Part shown: positions 27,138 to 35,631 of the stretch, piece by piece | Numbering within the stretch: the stretch's first letter is position 1 | Layout of the letters: the number at the start of each line of letters is the position of its first letter | Assembly: GCA_965248635.1 (NCBI GenBank) | Contig: OZ252114.1 | Span: 248,001-312,000, forward strand | Length of the DNA stretch: 64,000 bases | DNA from: CBDAPI01 sp965248635 | GTDB lineage: Bacteria; Acidobacteriota; UBA6911; RPQK01; CBDAPI01 | Direction of reading: 5' to 3' | Position numbers and translations under genes: made by a program | Notes under the pieces: model-generated | Told to the model about the DNA's origin: nothing | Databases searched by the model: none | Seen by the model: only the letters and a program-made list of their open reading frames with translations

Positions 27138-28469
27138 TCAAATGACTCCATAGGCAAGCATAGCGTCGGGTACCTTGACAAACCCGGCGAGGTTGGCCCC
27201 TTTTGCGTAGCTGACGAAATCTTCTTCCTGGCCGTAGCGGACACACTTCTCATGAATCTTGGCCATGAGGTCCTGAAGTCGGTCGTCGACCTCTTCCCGC
27301 GACCAGGTGAGGTGCAAAGCATTCTGGGACATCTCGAGTCCGGAAATGGCCACTCCCCCCGCGTTGGCAGCCTTGCTGGGGGCATAGATGATTCGTGCCT
27401 CCTCGAACAGCTTGGCTCCACTCGCCGTGGTGGGCATGTTGGCCCCCTCACACACAAGCTTACAGCCGTTTTCGAGCAGGGCGAGGGCGCTGTCTTCTTC
27501 AATCTCATTCTGAGTGGCCGAGGGAAACGCCATGTCACAGGGCACTTTCCAGGGTCTCTCCCCCTCATGATGCTCCAGGCCGAACTTCTCGGCAAACTCG
27601 GTTAAGCTGCCTCGCCGGTTCGATTTCAGGTCGATGAGATAGTCGAGCTTTTCTCTGTTAAACCCCTCGGGATCGTACACGAAGCCGGATCGATCGGAAA
27701 CAGTGACAACCCTGGCCCCAAGGTCGATCAGCTTTTCGACCGTGTACTGGGAAACGTTGCCGGCACCCGAGACCACGCACACCTTCCCCTCCACGTCTTC
27801 GCCGATGCGACCCAGCATCTCCCGGGTCAGATAAACCACCCCGTAGCCCGTTGCCTCGGTGCGAACCAGGCTGCCTCCATAAGCAAGCCCCTTTCCGGTA
27901 ATGGCTCCGGTGAACTCGTTGGTCAGCCGCTTGTACTGGCCGAAGAGGTAGCCGATTTCCCGTGCGCCCACCCCGATGTCGCCTGCCGGAACGTCCACGT
28001 CTTTGCCGCTGTGATGGAATAACTCGCTCATCAAGGCCTGGCAGAATCGCATCACTTCCGCATCGGATTTCCCTTTGGGATTGAAGTCGGAACCTCCCTT
28101 CGCACCTCCCATGGGCAACGTGGTGAGGCTATTCTTGAGGGTCTGCTCAAAGCCCAGAAACTTGAGGATGCTCAGACTCACCGATTTATCGAAGCGAAGC
28201 CCGCCTTTGTAGGGGCCGATGGCGCCGTTGAACTGAACCCGATGACCTCGATTGACCCGAACGTTCTGCTGATCGTCCTCCCAGCAGACACGGAAGGTAA
28301 TGATCCGATCCGGCTCGGTCATCCGTTCCAGTATGCGGGCGTCTCCGTACTTGGGATTATCCTTAATAAAGGGGATGACGGACATCGCCACTTCCCCCAC
28401 TGCCTGATGGAACTCGGTCTCGCCTGGGTTACGACGGACGAGACCCGTCATAAAGTCTTGGTAGTTCAT
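27138..28469 (-). CDS. gdhA: NADP-specific glutamate dehydrogenase
   Basis: 443 residues, full length for hexameric bacterial GDH. RVNRGHRVQFNGAIGPYKGGLRFDKSV and LPMGGAKGGSDF hold the substrate-binding Lys residues and the catalytic Lys. VPAGDIGVGAREIGYLFGQYKR follows, and CVVSGAGNVSQYTVEKL is the dinucleotide-binding fold. It reversibly aminates 2-oxoglutarate to glutamate. Starts at ATG 28469; the C-terminus ends MLAYGVI as usual. It is transcribed alone, convergent with the glycosyltransferase, and a heptamer-repeat tract lies upstream of its start. Confidence 0.96.
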   Translation of the reverse strand: MNYQDFMTGLVRRNPGETEFHQAVGEVAMSVIPFIKDNPKYGDARILERMTEPDRIITFRVCWEDDQQNVRVNRGHRVQFNGAIGPYKGGLRFDKSVSLSILKFLGFEQTLKNSLTTLPMGGAKGGSDFNPKGKSDAEVMRFCQALMSELFHHSGKDVDVPAGDIGVGAREIGYLFGQYKRLTNEFTGAITGKGLAYGGSLVRTEATGYGVVYLTREMLGRIGEDVEGKVCVVSGAGNVSQYTVEKLIDLGARVVTVSDRSGFVYDPEGFNREKLDYLIDLKSNRRGSLTEFAEKFGLEHHEGERPWKVPCDMAFPSATQNEIEEDSALALLENGCKLVCEGANMPTTASGAKLFEEARIIYAPSKAANAGGVAISGLEMSQNALHLTWSREEVDDRLQDLMAKIHEKCVRYGQEEDFVSYAKGANLAGFVKVPDAMLAYGVI

Positions 28470-28501
28470 GGTCTTCCCTTATATCACTGCTGAGACCCAG
28501 C

Positions 28502-28536
28502 GGTTGCAAGTTGAAAGTGAAAGGTTCAAAGTTGGG
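28502..28536. repeat. Imperfect heptanucleotide repeat tract
   Basis: Five consecutive 7-base units in register: GGTTGCA, AGTTGAA, AGTGAAA, GGTTCAA, AGTTGGG. It lies between gdhA and the NDH-2-like gene. The same 7-base period, with other units, is seen at 44428 and 50050. Confidence 0.65.
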
Positions 28537-28554
28537 AACTCGCATCTCACCAAT

Positions 28555-29919
28555 CTATGGCTTCAGATCGGTTGCTTGACCGATCCGGTTCTCGGGGCCG
28601 CCGCCCGAGCGTTCTTTGATGTCCCTCTCCATCTGGGCGCGGACCACGTCGTAGCTTCCGACCAGCGTTCGGAAGTCCTGGCGCCCAAGGGTGACGACGT
28701 CCACCGGTGTCAGGCAACGGACGGTGGCGCTCCGCGGCGAGTCCCTAAGAAGCGCAATCTCACCAAAGGATTCGCCGGTGGAAAACGTGGCGATACGTCT
28801 GGCCGGGGCTCCGGGCTGCTCCTCGAGAACTTCCACCTTGCCGTCTTCAATCATATAGAAGCGATCTCCAATGTCACCCTGCTTGATGATGATATCGCCC
28901 TCCCGGTAATGGGCACGATGGAGCCGATCCGTGCGATCGACGGCGAGCTTAGAGATGTCGGGCGGGAAAAGTAAATCGAGAGACCAGTCGATGCCGACCC
29001 GGATCTTGCAGCGAATTCCAGGCAGCTTCATGAAGTAGACCGATCGCCACAGCCACCAGGCCACGATACCCGCCAGCTTAAACCCGAATATCTCCGCCAC
29101 CCCGCAGTGGTGCACAATCACGGCCAACTGGCCCAGCCCGCCAAAGGAAAAGGGCCGAAGCTGCCGTCCCGCGATTGAGGCCAGTACGTTCCTGGCACAA
29201 CGTTTGCCCTGGCGGATGGCGTACTGTGCGGTTGGAGGGCACAAACCGCCCCGCCGAACGTCCGGAATCAGCGCCGAATCACCAAGTGCCCAGACATATT
29301 CGAGCCCCTTTACTCGGAGGCATTCGTCCGCCACGATGCGACCTCGCTCCTGTGGGAGCGAGGACCTGCCGATCAACGGATGGGGCGCATTGCCGACAGT
29401 GCAGATGACAGTGCCAGCATTGATGGTCTGACCGTCCGAAAGGGTTACACCTGCGGGTGTCGCTTCCTTGACGCGTGTTCCAAGGATCGGTTCTACGCCG
29501 CGCTGGCTTAGCTTTCGCTCCGCGAACTGTGCCAGGCCGTCGCTCAGCTCATTGAGAATTCGATCTCTTGAATGGACCAGGATGACACGCTGCCCGGTAG
29601 CGCGGGCCCTTGGGTAGAACTCGAGCACGGCCTTGATCATGTCGTTGATCTCAGCCACTGTTTCCACGCCGCTGAATCCGCCTCCAACGCCCACGAATGT
29701 CAGCGCCTTCTGGAGGGCTTCCCGATCCGGTTCGGTGTCCGCTTCTTCGAGCTTGCTCAGGATGTGATTGCGCAGGTGAAAAGCGTCGCCCATGGTCTTG
29801 ATGGGAAGCGAGTGTTCCAACATGCCGGGGGTGCGCGAAAGATCCATCCTCAGGCCGAGGGCGAGAATCAGATGGTCAAAGCGCAATGATTTAACGCGGC
29901 GGTGCGTATCAGTCTCGAC
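28555..29919 (-). pseudogene. Type II NADH dehydrogenase fused to a cyclic-nucleotide-binding domain, 5' end missing
   Basis: From about 29919 the minus strand encodes a typical NDH-2 interior: DTHRRVKSLRFDHLILALG, the NADH-binding fold FVGVGGGFSGVETVAEI, VICTVGNAPHPL, YVWALGDSALIPD (FAD-binding) and QGKRCARNVLA. A membrane-associated tail (KLAGIVAWWLWRSVYFMKLPG) leads to a C-terminal cAMP/cGMP-binding domain (YREGDIIIKQGDIGDRFYMIEDGKVEVL, then GESFGEIALLRDSPRSATVR). The first FAD-binding Rossmann segment, about 90 residues, is absent. Upstream sequence in the open frame does not resemble the family and overlaps the opposite-strand cytochrome-like gene. Without the FAD site it should be inactive. 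The domain fusion suggests the intact ancestor was allosterically regulated. Confidence 0.7.
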
Positions 29920-30723
29920 AAAACCGACTTGACAGCCAGGACTGGAGAGGATTTTACGGTGAGACTCACAGCGGTCGCCCTGACGGGACATCGCTTTCCA
30001 TCGGGATTCTCCCAGGAACGGACCGCTTATGTCCACCTCACCGTCAAGGACCAAAACGACTTTCTCCTCTTCCAGTCGGGCTATGTGGTCGACAAGCCCC
30101 ACCCAGAGAGTGGCGAACTGGAACCCGATGGGAATCTCGACGATGAAGATCTGGAGCACGCGCATGTGGTGGTCAACCCGGGTCAGTTCTCAACTCCTTA
30201 CCAGCCGGGTCCAGCCAACAACGGCCATACCAACCAGGTCTTTGAGCTGGGACCGGATAACGGTCCGGAGGCCCGAGTTTTTGCAGGCGAGCCACTGGGG
30301 GTCGTGTTGTGGCGGAATGAGTTAGCTCGAATCTTCATGCCGGGTGAGAATAACGGCCGGGGCACTATCCTGACCCAGCCTCATTTTGAGGAAACCTTTA
30401 GTGCGGCATTTGCCAACTCAGTGGATAACTATCGTTCGCTGGCTCCTTTGCGACCAACCACCTACCGATACCTGATCAAGTTACCCAGCCAGGACGAATT
30501 GGATTTTCTGGGAGTGAAGCTGGAAGGACCGTTGCGGGTTCATGCACAGGTCAACTTTCTTCACTTTCCGCCGCTCTTCATTCGATTCCTGATACGCACC
30601 ACCAGTGCCGAAGGGCCCGGGGGACGAAGTTTTGGGCTGATTCACGAAGATCTGATGGATGATCTGCTGGTGAATGTGGAGAACATTGCAGCGGCTCAAT
30701 TTACGGTGGAATTACTGCAATGA
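29893..30723 (+). pseudogene. C-terminal part of a multiheme-cytochrome-like protein, 5' end missing
   Basis: The frame opens after a TGA at 29887; the only starts are internal-looking (GTG 29902). The protein begins abruptly (VRISLDKTDLTARTGEDF) and contains LTGHRFPSGFSQERTAYVHL. This resembles the 'GHxFPTG' beta-domain found after the heme-binding part of multiheme cytochromes. No CXXCH is left. It continues to a natural end (AAQFTVELLQ) and overlaps the next gene by ATGA. The heme-bearing N-terminus was probably lost at the same junction that cut NDH-2. Identification as a cytochrome tail is moderately sure. Confidence 0.55.
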
Positions 30724-31527
30724 CAGCACCTCTCAAACCCGTTGCCATTTCCGCTTTGTTGGTAGCATCTCTAGCCCTGACCGCAGTGTCGGTCCAGAGC
30801 GAAGAGCCCACTCAGAGTCAGACTCTCTCGGCATTGAGTGACCCTCCAGGTTCGCCCCGGCAGGGCCAGTCGGTCCCGGATAATCCCCACTATCCGCCCC
30901 CCAATCCCTTCTATTTCGAGGGCAAAATCGACTACGAGCTACTCCAGATCAACGAACCCGCGACACCCTGGGAGTACATGCAGCGTGGGATTCATCGCCA
31001 GGACGATCTGGATGATCCGGAGGGCGCCATCGCAGATTACCAAGAGGCGCTCGGCGAACCGAGTCTCTTTACGGCGCGGCTTCGCCTGGGCGTCCTTCTC
31101 CTCCACGAGGATCCCGAGGAAGCAATACGCTTGTTCAAGGAAGTCTTGGCCATCGATCCCCAAAGGCTGGAAGTAAATATCCTGATCGGAGAGACCTATA
31201 AAGAACAAGAGAAATACGAGGAGAGCCCTGGACGCATTTCGGGCCGAGTTGGTCCTGTCCCCCGTAACCGAGACAACCATCCGCTTGACTGGGGATGAGG
31301 CGAATAATGCTCACACCCACTATGAAATGGGAGAAATTTTCCAGGAGCTGGGGCGATCTGAGGAAGCCACAGAAGCCTATCAGAACTATTTGAAAGCCAC
31401 CCGCTGGCACAGCGACGTTTATCCCTGGAGAATTCCACTGGTCCAGAAGAAGATCGAGCAGCTGAGTGAAAAACTGTCAAAGGGACCCGGGTGGAAGATT
31501 CGTAGAGAGCGTCAGCAGAAGGAGTGA
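30720..31527 (+). pseudogene. Exported TPR protein, one-base frameshift
   Basis: ATG 30720 overlaps the previous stop. It has a signal peptide (KPVAISALLVASLALTAVSV), a Pro-rich linker, and TPR-type helices (AIADYQEALGEPSLFTARLRLGVLL, EEAIRLFKEVLAIDPQRLEVNILIGETYKEQEKYEE). At about 31225 the frame breaks. Removing one A (GAGGAGAGCC to GAGGAGGCC) gives YEEALDAFRAELVLSP and then HYEMGEIFQELGRSEEATEAY, continuing in the next frame to a stop at 31525. The repaired protein is about 268 residues. It lies between a cytochrome-like and a beta-barrel gene and may have been an assembly factor of that group. Confidence 0.7.
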
Positions 31528-31537
31528 AGGCTCACAA

Positions 31538-33184
31538 TTGAAGCTCCGACCCCACACAACCATCTCTTTGCGCCGCTCCGACCTGATCCCTCTATCCCTG
31601 GCGATACAGTTGACCGCGCTCGTAGAAGCCACAGTAACCGCCCAGGGACATGGCGACGGGAATCGGGAGTCGCCGGTCAGCATTGAAGCGGCTTGGGACC
31701 AGCTTCTGGCCGTCGAGATTCCGCAGGCACCCATCGATCCAGCCCTGGCCGTACCGCAAGTGCCGACAATGAAGGGTGCTGCCGCCGATTTCCTGCGTCA
31801 TTTCTATTTTGAAAGTATTACCGAATACATACGAGAGGAAACCAGTTTCAGTGGTGAACCAACGGCCACTCACGTCATTGATGCCGATCCGCAGGAAGTG
31901 GCAAACCCCGAGGGGATCCCTTTTCGTGGCGCCTTCCAGCCCAACAGCGATCGTATTTATGCGTTCCTCAACTGGGGTACTCGGCGTTGGCTCTCGCCTC
32001 GCATCAGCACGGATTTTTCACTCCGCTACCGACAGGATGTCAGCAACGTAACGGACGGCTCACCGCAGCTTTCATTACTCAATACCTTTGGAGCCAACCG
32101 ACGTATGGAACTGCTGAGCGCTTCGGTCGAAGTCGATGGTCTGGCCAAAGAAGGCTGGCTGGCTTCGAGCCGGCTGCGGGTGGGAAGACAGTCTGTCTAC
32201 GGCGCGGAGTGGGCCGCCCTGGATGGGGCCGAGCTTACGCTTCATCGGCCGGCCTTCTCCCTCACGCTATTTGGAGGAAGGCGCTTTACTTATTACTCCA
32301 ACCCCGATCAGCGAGCCATCGGGGGAGCAAACCTGCTGTTTCGGCTGCCCGGCAGGGCCAGTCTCGAATATCGAACACTCTATTACGTCAGAGGAAGTCA
32401 TACGGTTGCCTTCCGGAAGCAGCTGGGGGAGCCCTGGTTTCTGGACAGCTATTTCAAATGGGTGGGTTCGTCGCCGGTCGATCTGAGCGCCAATATCCGC
32501 TATCTGTCACGCGACCGGAAGAATGACTTCCGGTTGGGCTTCTTCCAGAAGCTCAGTGACGATGACTTCTTCTATGACTACACCTTTTTGGCCCGGGACA
32601 AGGACGAATTCAATCAACTGAGCCGGCTCAATCTAGAACCGATATCTCCCTTCAGCCAGGTGGCCCTGGGGGCACATCGGAACCTGACCGCCCGGATCCG
32701 AGCCGGCGGCACCGTGCTGATACGCCGCCTGAATGATTCCGATGATCAGGGGCCGTTCAACGTATCGTTTGAGGATTATCGCTTCAACGCACAAAGCTTT
32801 CTGGGCGCGGAGCTGGAGGCCTTTTTCGAGTTCCATCAAAGAAATTCCGACCGACGGAGTCCACTGGGAGTGACGCGTTTCGATGATGTCAGTATCGCCG
32901 GAGAAACGCGCTTTCAGGACTTGCGAGCTGAGTTGCGCTATTCCCCGGGTGAGAGTGGCTTGACGCTCCGCGGAGGAGGGTTTTAGAGCCTCATCAATAT
33001 GCAGGATCGCTTTGTTTTCATCGAGAATGCTCGCCTTCTGGGAGTGCTGGGGGGCCTTACCTGGAGGATCAACCAGCATTCCCGAATTCGATTCGATTAC
33101 GGCCTGGACGACGATTTCTTTGTTTTTCGTCCCAGCATCAAGAGGGGACAGACCTTTCGGCTGCGACTGGAATGGAAGTACTAG
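31538..33184 (+). pseudogene. Outer-membrane beta-barrel protein with an in-frame TAG
   Basis: The best start is TTG 31538, giving a signal peptide (MKLRPHTTISLRRSDLIPLS...VEATVTAQ). The body is a run of amphipathic strands with aromatic girdles (IYAFLNWGTRRWLSPRISTDFSLRYRQ, FSLTLFGGRRFTYYSN, ASLEYRTLYYVRGS), typical of a 16-20-stranded porin-like barrel. At 32984-32986 a TAG interrupts the frame after LTLRGGGF. The same frame resumes at once (SLINMQDRFVFIENARLL) and ends FRLRLEWKY, a proper barrel C-terminus. Tyr would fit the stop position. Either a nonsense mutation or suppression; no suppressor tRNA is in the window. Confidence 0.65.
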
Positions 33185-33261
33185 GCCAGAAACACTTCGC
33201 CCATCCCGCCTTCGCCGAGTTTGTCCAATACTCGATAGTGGAAAACGGTGCGACCGATCAA
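33181..33261 (-). pseudogene. 26-residue start of a Ser/Thr protein kinase gene
   Basis: The minus strand from TTG 33261 reads IGRTVFHYRVLDKLGEGG, then MGEVFLA and a stop. This is the exact opening of PknB-like kinases in Acidobacteria, including the Gly-rich nucleotide loop GEGGMGEV. The rest of the kinase is absent; the stop overlaps the end of the beta-barrel gene. It marks a rearrangement joint at about 33184. Confidence 0.7.
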
Positions 33262-33351
33262 GTAAGCTCGCTTTTGGGGGGTCCTTTCATAAGTGCGGAA
33301 ACGCTTGCGGATGGGGAGGCGGTCGTCTGCGCCTGAAAAGGAGAGGGAATC

Positions 33352-34704
33352 GTGGGTGAGTTGTTTGGAACGGACGGGATTCGGGGGCAGTCCAACGTCT
33401 ACCCGATCGTGCCGGAAATGGCATTGCAGCTGGGTAAGGCCATTGCTGCCGTATTTGACACGGGCGATGTCACAAGAGACCACGCTTTGATCGGCAAGGA
33501 CACCAGGCTGTCCGGGTACATGCTGGAAACAGCGCTGACCAGTGGACTCGTCTCGGCCGGAATGAACGTTTTTCTGGTGGGCCCTGTCCCGACTCCCGCC
33601 GTCGCTCACCTCACGCGATCTATGAACGCAACGGTCGGGATCATGCTGACCGCCTCTCACAATCCCTTTGACGACAACGGGATCAAGATATTCGACGGTG
33701 AGGGCTTCAAGCTTCCCGACCCGGTAGAGGAGCAAATCGAACAACTGCTGCTGGGAGGAACCCTGGAAAGCGACCACATTCGCAGTGACCGCCTGGGCAA
33801 GGCAGAGCGCATCGACGATGCCCGAGGGCGTTATATCGAGTATGCCAAGACCACCATCGACAATCAGAGCCTGGGTGGACTCAAAATCATCCTGGACTGC
33901 GCCAATGGAGCCTCTTACCTGATTGGCCCCTGGATCTTCCTTGAACTGGGAGTCGAAGTCATCAAGACCGCAGTGGATCCCGATGGCTTTAATATCAACA
34001 ACGGCTGCGGTGCCCTCCATCCGGAAACCATCTCCCGGCTGGTGCGGCAACATGGAGCCGACGCAGGAATTGCCTTCGACGGAGATGCGGATCGGGTGGT
34101 CTTCTGCGACTCAGAGGGAGCCGTTGTGGATGGGGATCGGATACTGGCCATGTGTGCCCTGGACTACAAGCGGCGAGGTTGCCTGGCCAATGACACCCTG
34201 GTAGTCACCAGTCTCACTAATCTGGGGCTTCACGAGGCAATGAAGGCGGCCGGCATCAGGGTTGTGACGACCGAGGTGGGAGATCGATATGTCATCGAGA
34301 AAATGCGTGCAAACGGATACAGCCTGGGGGGTGAGAATTCCGGCCACATGATCTTCATGGACCATGCGACCACCGGCGATGGAATCATCAGTGCCCTGCA
34401 GGTTCTGAAGCTCATGAGAGAATCCGGCAGACCCTTGAGTGAGCTCGCCGCCTGCATGACGGCTCACCCTCAGAGGCTGATCAGCCTGGAGGTGAGGGAA
34501 AAAAGGCCTCTTGAGGAGGTCCCCCGACTTTGGGAGGCCGTTGGAGAATGCCAGGCCGCACTGGGTGAACAGGGACGCGTACTGATTCGATACTCCGGGA
34601 CTGAAAAAAAGATCCGTCTACTGGTAGAAGCCAGAGAAGAGGAGCAGGTGGTGAAGTGGGCCGATCGTCTCACCCGAGTCGTTGACGAGGAGCTGGGTGG
34701 GTGA
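33352..34704 (+). CDS. glmM: Phosphoglucosamine mutase
   Basis: 450 residues from GTG 33352 (after GAGAGGGAATC). LFGTDGIRGQSN is the GlmM opening. TASHNPFDDNGIKIF contains the phosphorylated Ser. FDGDADRVVF is the metal-binding loop, GGENSGHMIF binds the sugar, and RYSGTEKKIRLLVEA binds phosphate. It converts glucosamine-6-phosphate to glucosamine-1-phosphate for peptidoglycan and lipopolysaccharide precursors. The stop overlaps the GTG of the GlmU-like gene (GTGA), a clear operon. Confidence 0.96.
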   Translation: MGELFGTDGIRGQSNVYPIVPEMALQLGKAIAAVFDTGDVTRDHALIGKDTRLSGYMLETALTSGLVSAGMNVFLVGPVPTPAVAHLTRSMNATVGIMLTASHNPFDDNGIKIFDGEGFKLPDPVEEQIEQLLLGGTLESDHIRSDRLGKAERIDDARGRYIEYAKTTIDNQSLGGLKIILDCANGASYLIGPWIFLELGVEVIKTAVDPDGFNINNGCGALHPETISRLVRQHGADAGIAFDGDADRVVFCDSEGAVVDGDRILAMCALDYKRRGCLANDTLVVTSLTNLGLHEAMKAAGIRVVTTEVGDRYVIEKMRANGYSLGGENSGHMIFMDHATTGDGIISALQVLKLMRESGRPLSELAACMTAHPQRLISLEVREKRPLEEVPRLWEAVGECQAALGEQGRVLIRYSGTEKKIRLLVEAREEEQVVKWADRLTRVVDEELGG

Positions 34705-35615
34705 AAGGGATCATCCTCGAAGCTGGCAGCCCAGAGAGTTGTCACCCGGTCACCAGCACACGCTCACTCGGCTCCTTTCCGGTGGCCAACGTACCGCTGG
34801 TTGAGTTGCTGACCCTGCGGCTGAAAAGCGCAGGGCCGGAAGCCAACACAGAGGCCCGTAGAGCATCCCTCTCGCTCTACCTGCCGGCTGACTCCTGGGT
34901 GTCGGATGAAATTCTTGGACGGCTTGCGGAGGCCAGCGGGTCCAGTGTCCTCAGGGATTCCCGCGGTGACGCGCTGGCCTGGGTCAGTGAATCCGTCGAA
35001 CTTCCGGAAACAGCAGCCGTACTGGCGGCCGATGAGGGCAGTTTCCGAATCCGTTTTCCCTGGGATCTTCTCGAACTCAACGAGATGGCTGTCGCGAAGA
35101 CCCTCGATGCAGGGCCGACCGAGGGACCACCTCCCGGTGTGTCGGTTGATGGTCGGCTCAAGCTGGGTGCGGGAACACGGCTCCTGCCCGGGGTCTACGT
35201 GGAAGGCGACGTCCTGGTAGGACGGAACTGCACCATCGGCCCGAACTGCTACCTGCGCGGGCGCACTTCGATCGGCGACGGCTGTAGAATTGGCCAGGGC
35301 GTCGAAATCAAAAACTCAGTCATTCTGTCGGCAACCAGCATCGGTCACCTCAGCTACTGCGGGGACTCGATCGTCTGCGAAAATGTGAACTTTGGAGCCG
35401 GCACCATCGTGGCCAACTTTCGGCACGATGGGAAGAACCATCACTCCATGGTCGAGGGCTCGCTGATCGACACCGGCCGGCGCAAGTTTGGGGCGGTGAT
35501 CGGGGACGGCGTCCACACTGGTATCCACACCAGCATTTACCCGGGCCGCAAGCTCTGGCCTCACACCAGCACGCGCCCGGGTGAAATCGTCCGTTACGAC
35601 CTGCCGGGTGATTGA
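34701..35615 (+). CDS. GlmU-like left-handed beta-helix acyltransferase with a reduced N-domain
   Basis: 304 residues. The C-terminal half has hexapeptide repeats (VSVDGRLKLGAGTRLLPGVYVEGDVLVG, CTIGPNCYLRG, TSIGDGCRIGQGVEIKN) of a left-handed beta-helix. HLSYCGDSIVCENVNFGAGT aligns with the acetyltransferase region of GlmU, including the catalytic His. The N-terminal 140 residues start MKGIILEAGSPESCHPVT, where a true nucleotidyltransferase would have a G-x-G-T-R-M-type loop. That loop is absent, so uridylyltransferase activity is doubtful. Translational coupling to glmM supports a role in UDP-GlcNAc synthesis, probably glucosamine-1-phosphate N-acetylation. Confidence 0.75.
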   Translation: MKGIILEAGSPESCHPVTSTRSLGSFPVANVPLVELLTLRLKSAGPEANTEARRASLSLYLPADSWVSDEILGRLAEASGSSVLRDSRGDALAWVSESVELPETAAVLAADEGSFRIRFPWDLLELNEMAVAKTLDAGPTEGPPPGVSVDGRLKLGAGTRLLPGVYVEGDVLVGRNCTIGPNCYLRGRTSIGDGCRIGQGVEIKNSVILSATSIGHLSYCGDSIVCENVNFGAGTIVANFRHDGKNHHSMVEGSLIDTGRRKFGAVIGDGVHTGIHTSIYPGRKLWPHTSTRPGEIVRYDLPGD

Positions 35616-35631
35616 ACAGAGCGCTCCTCAC

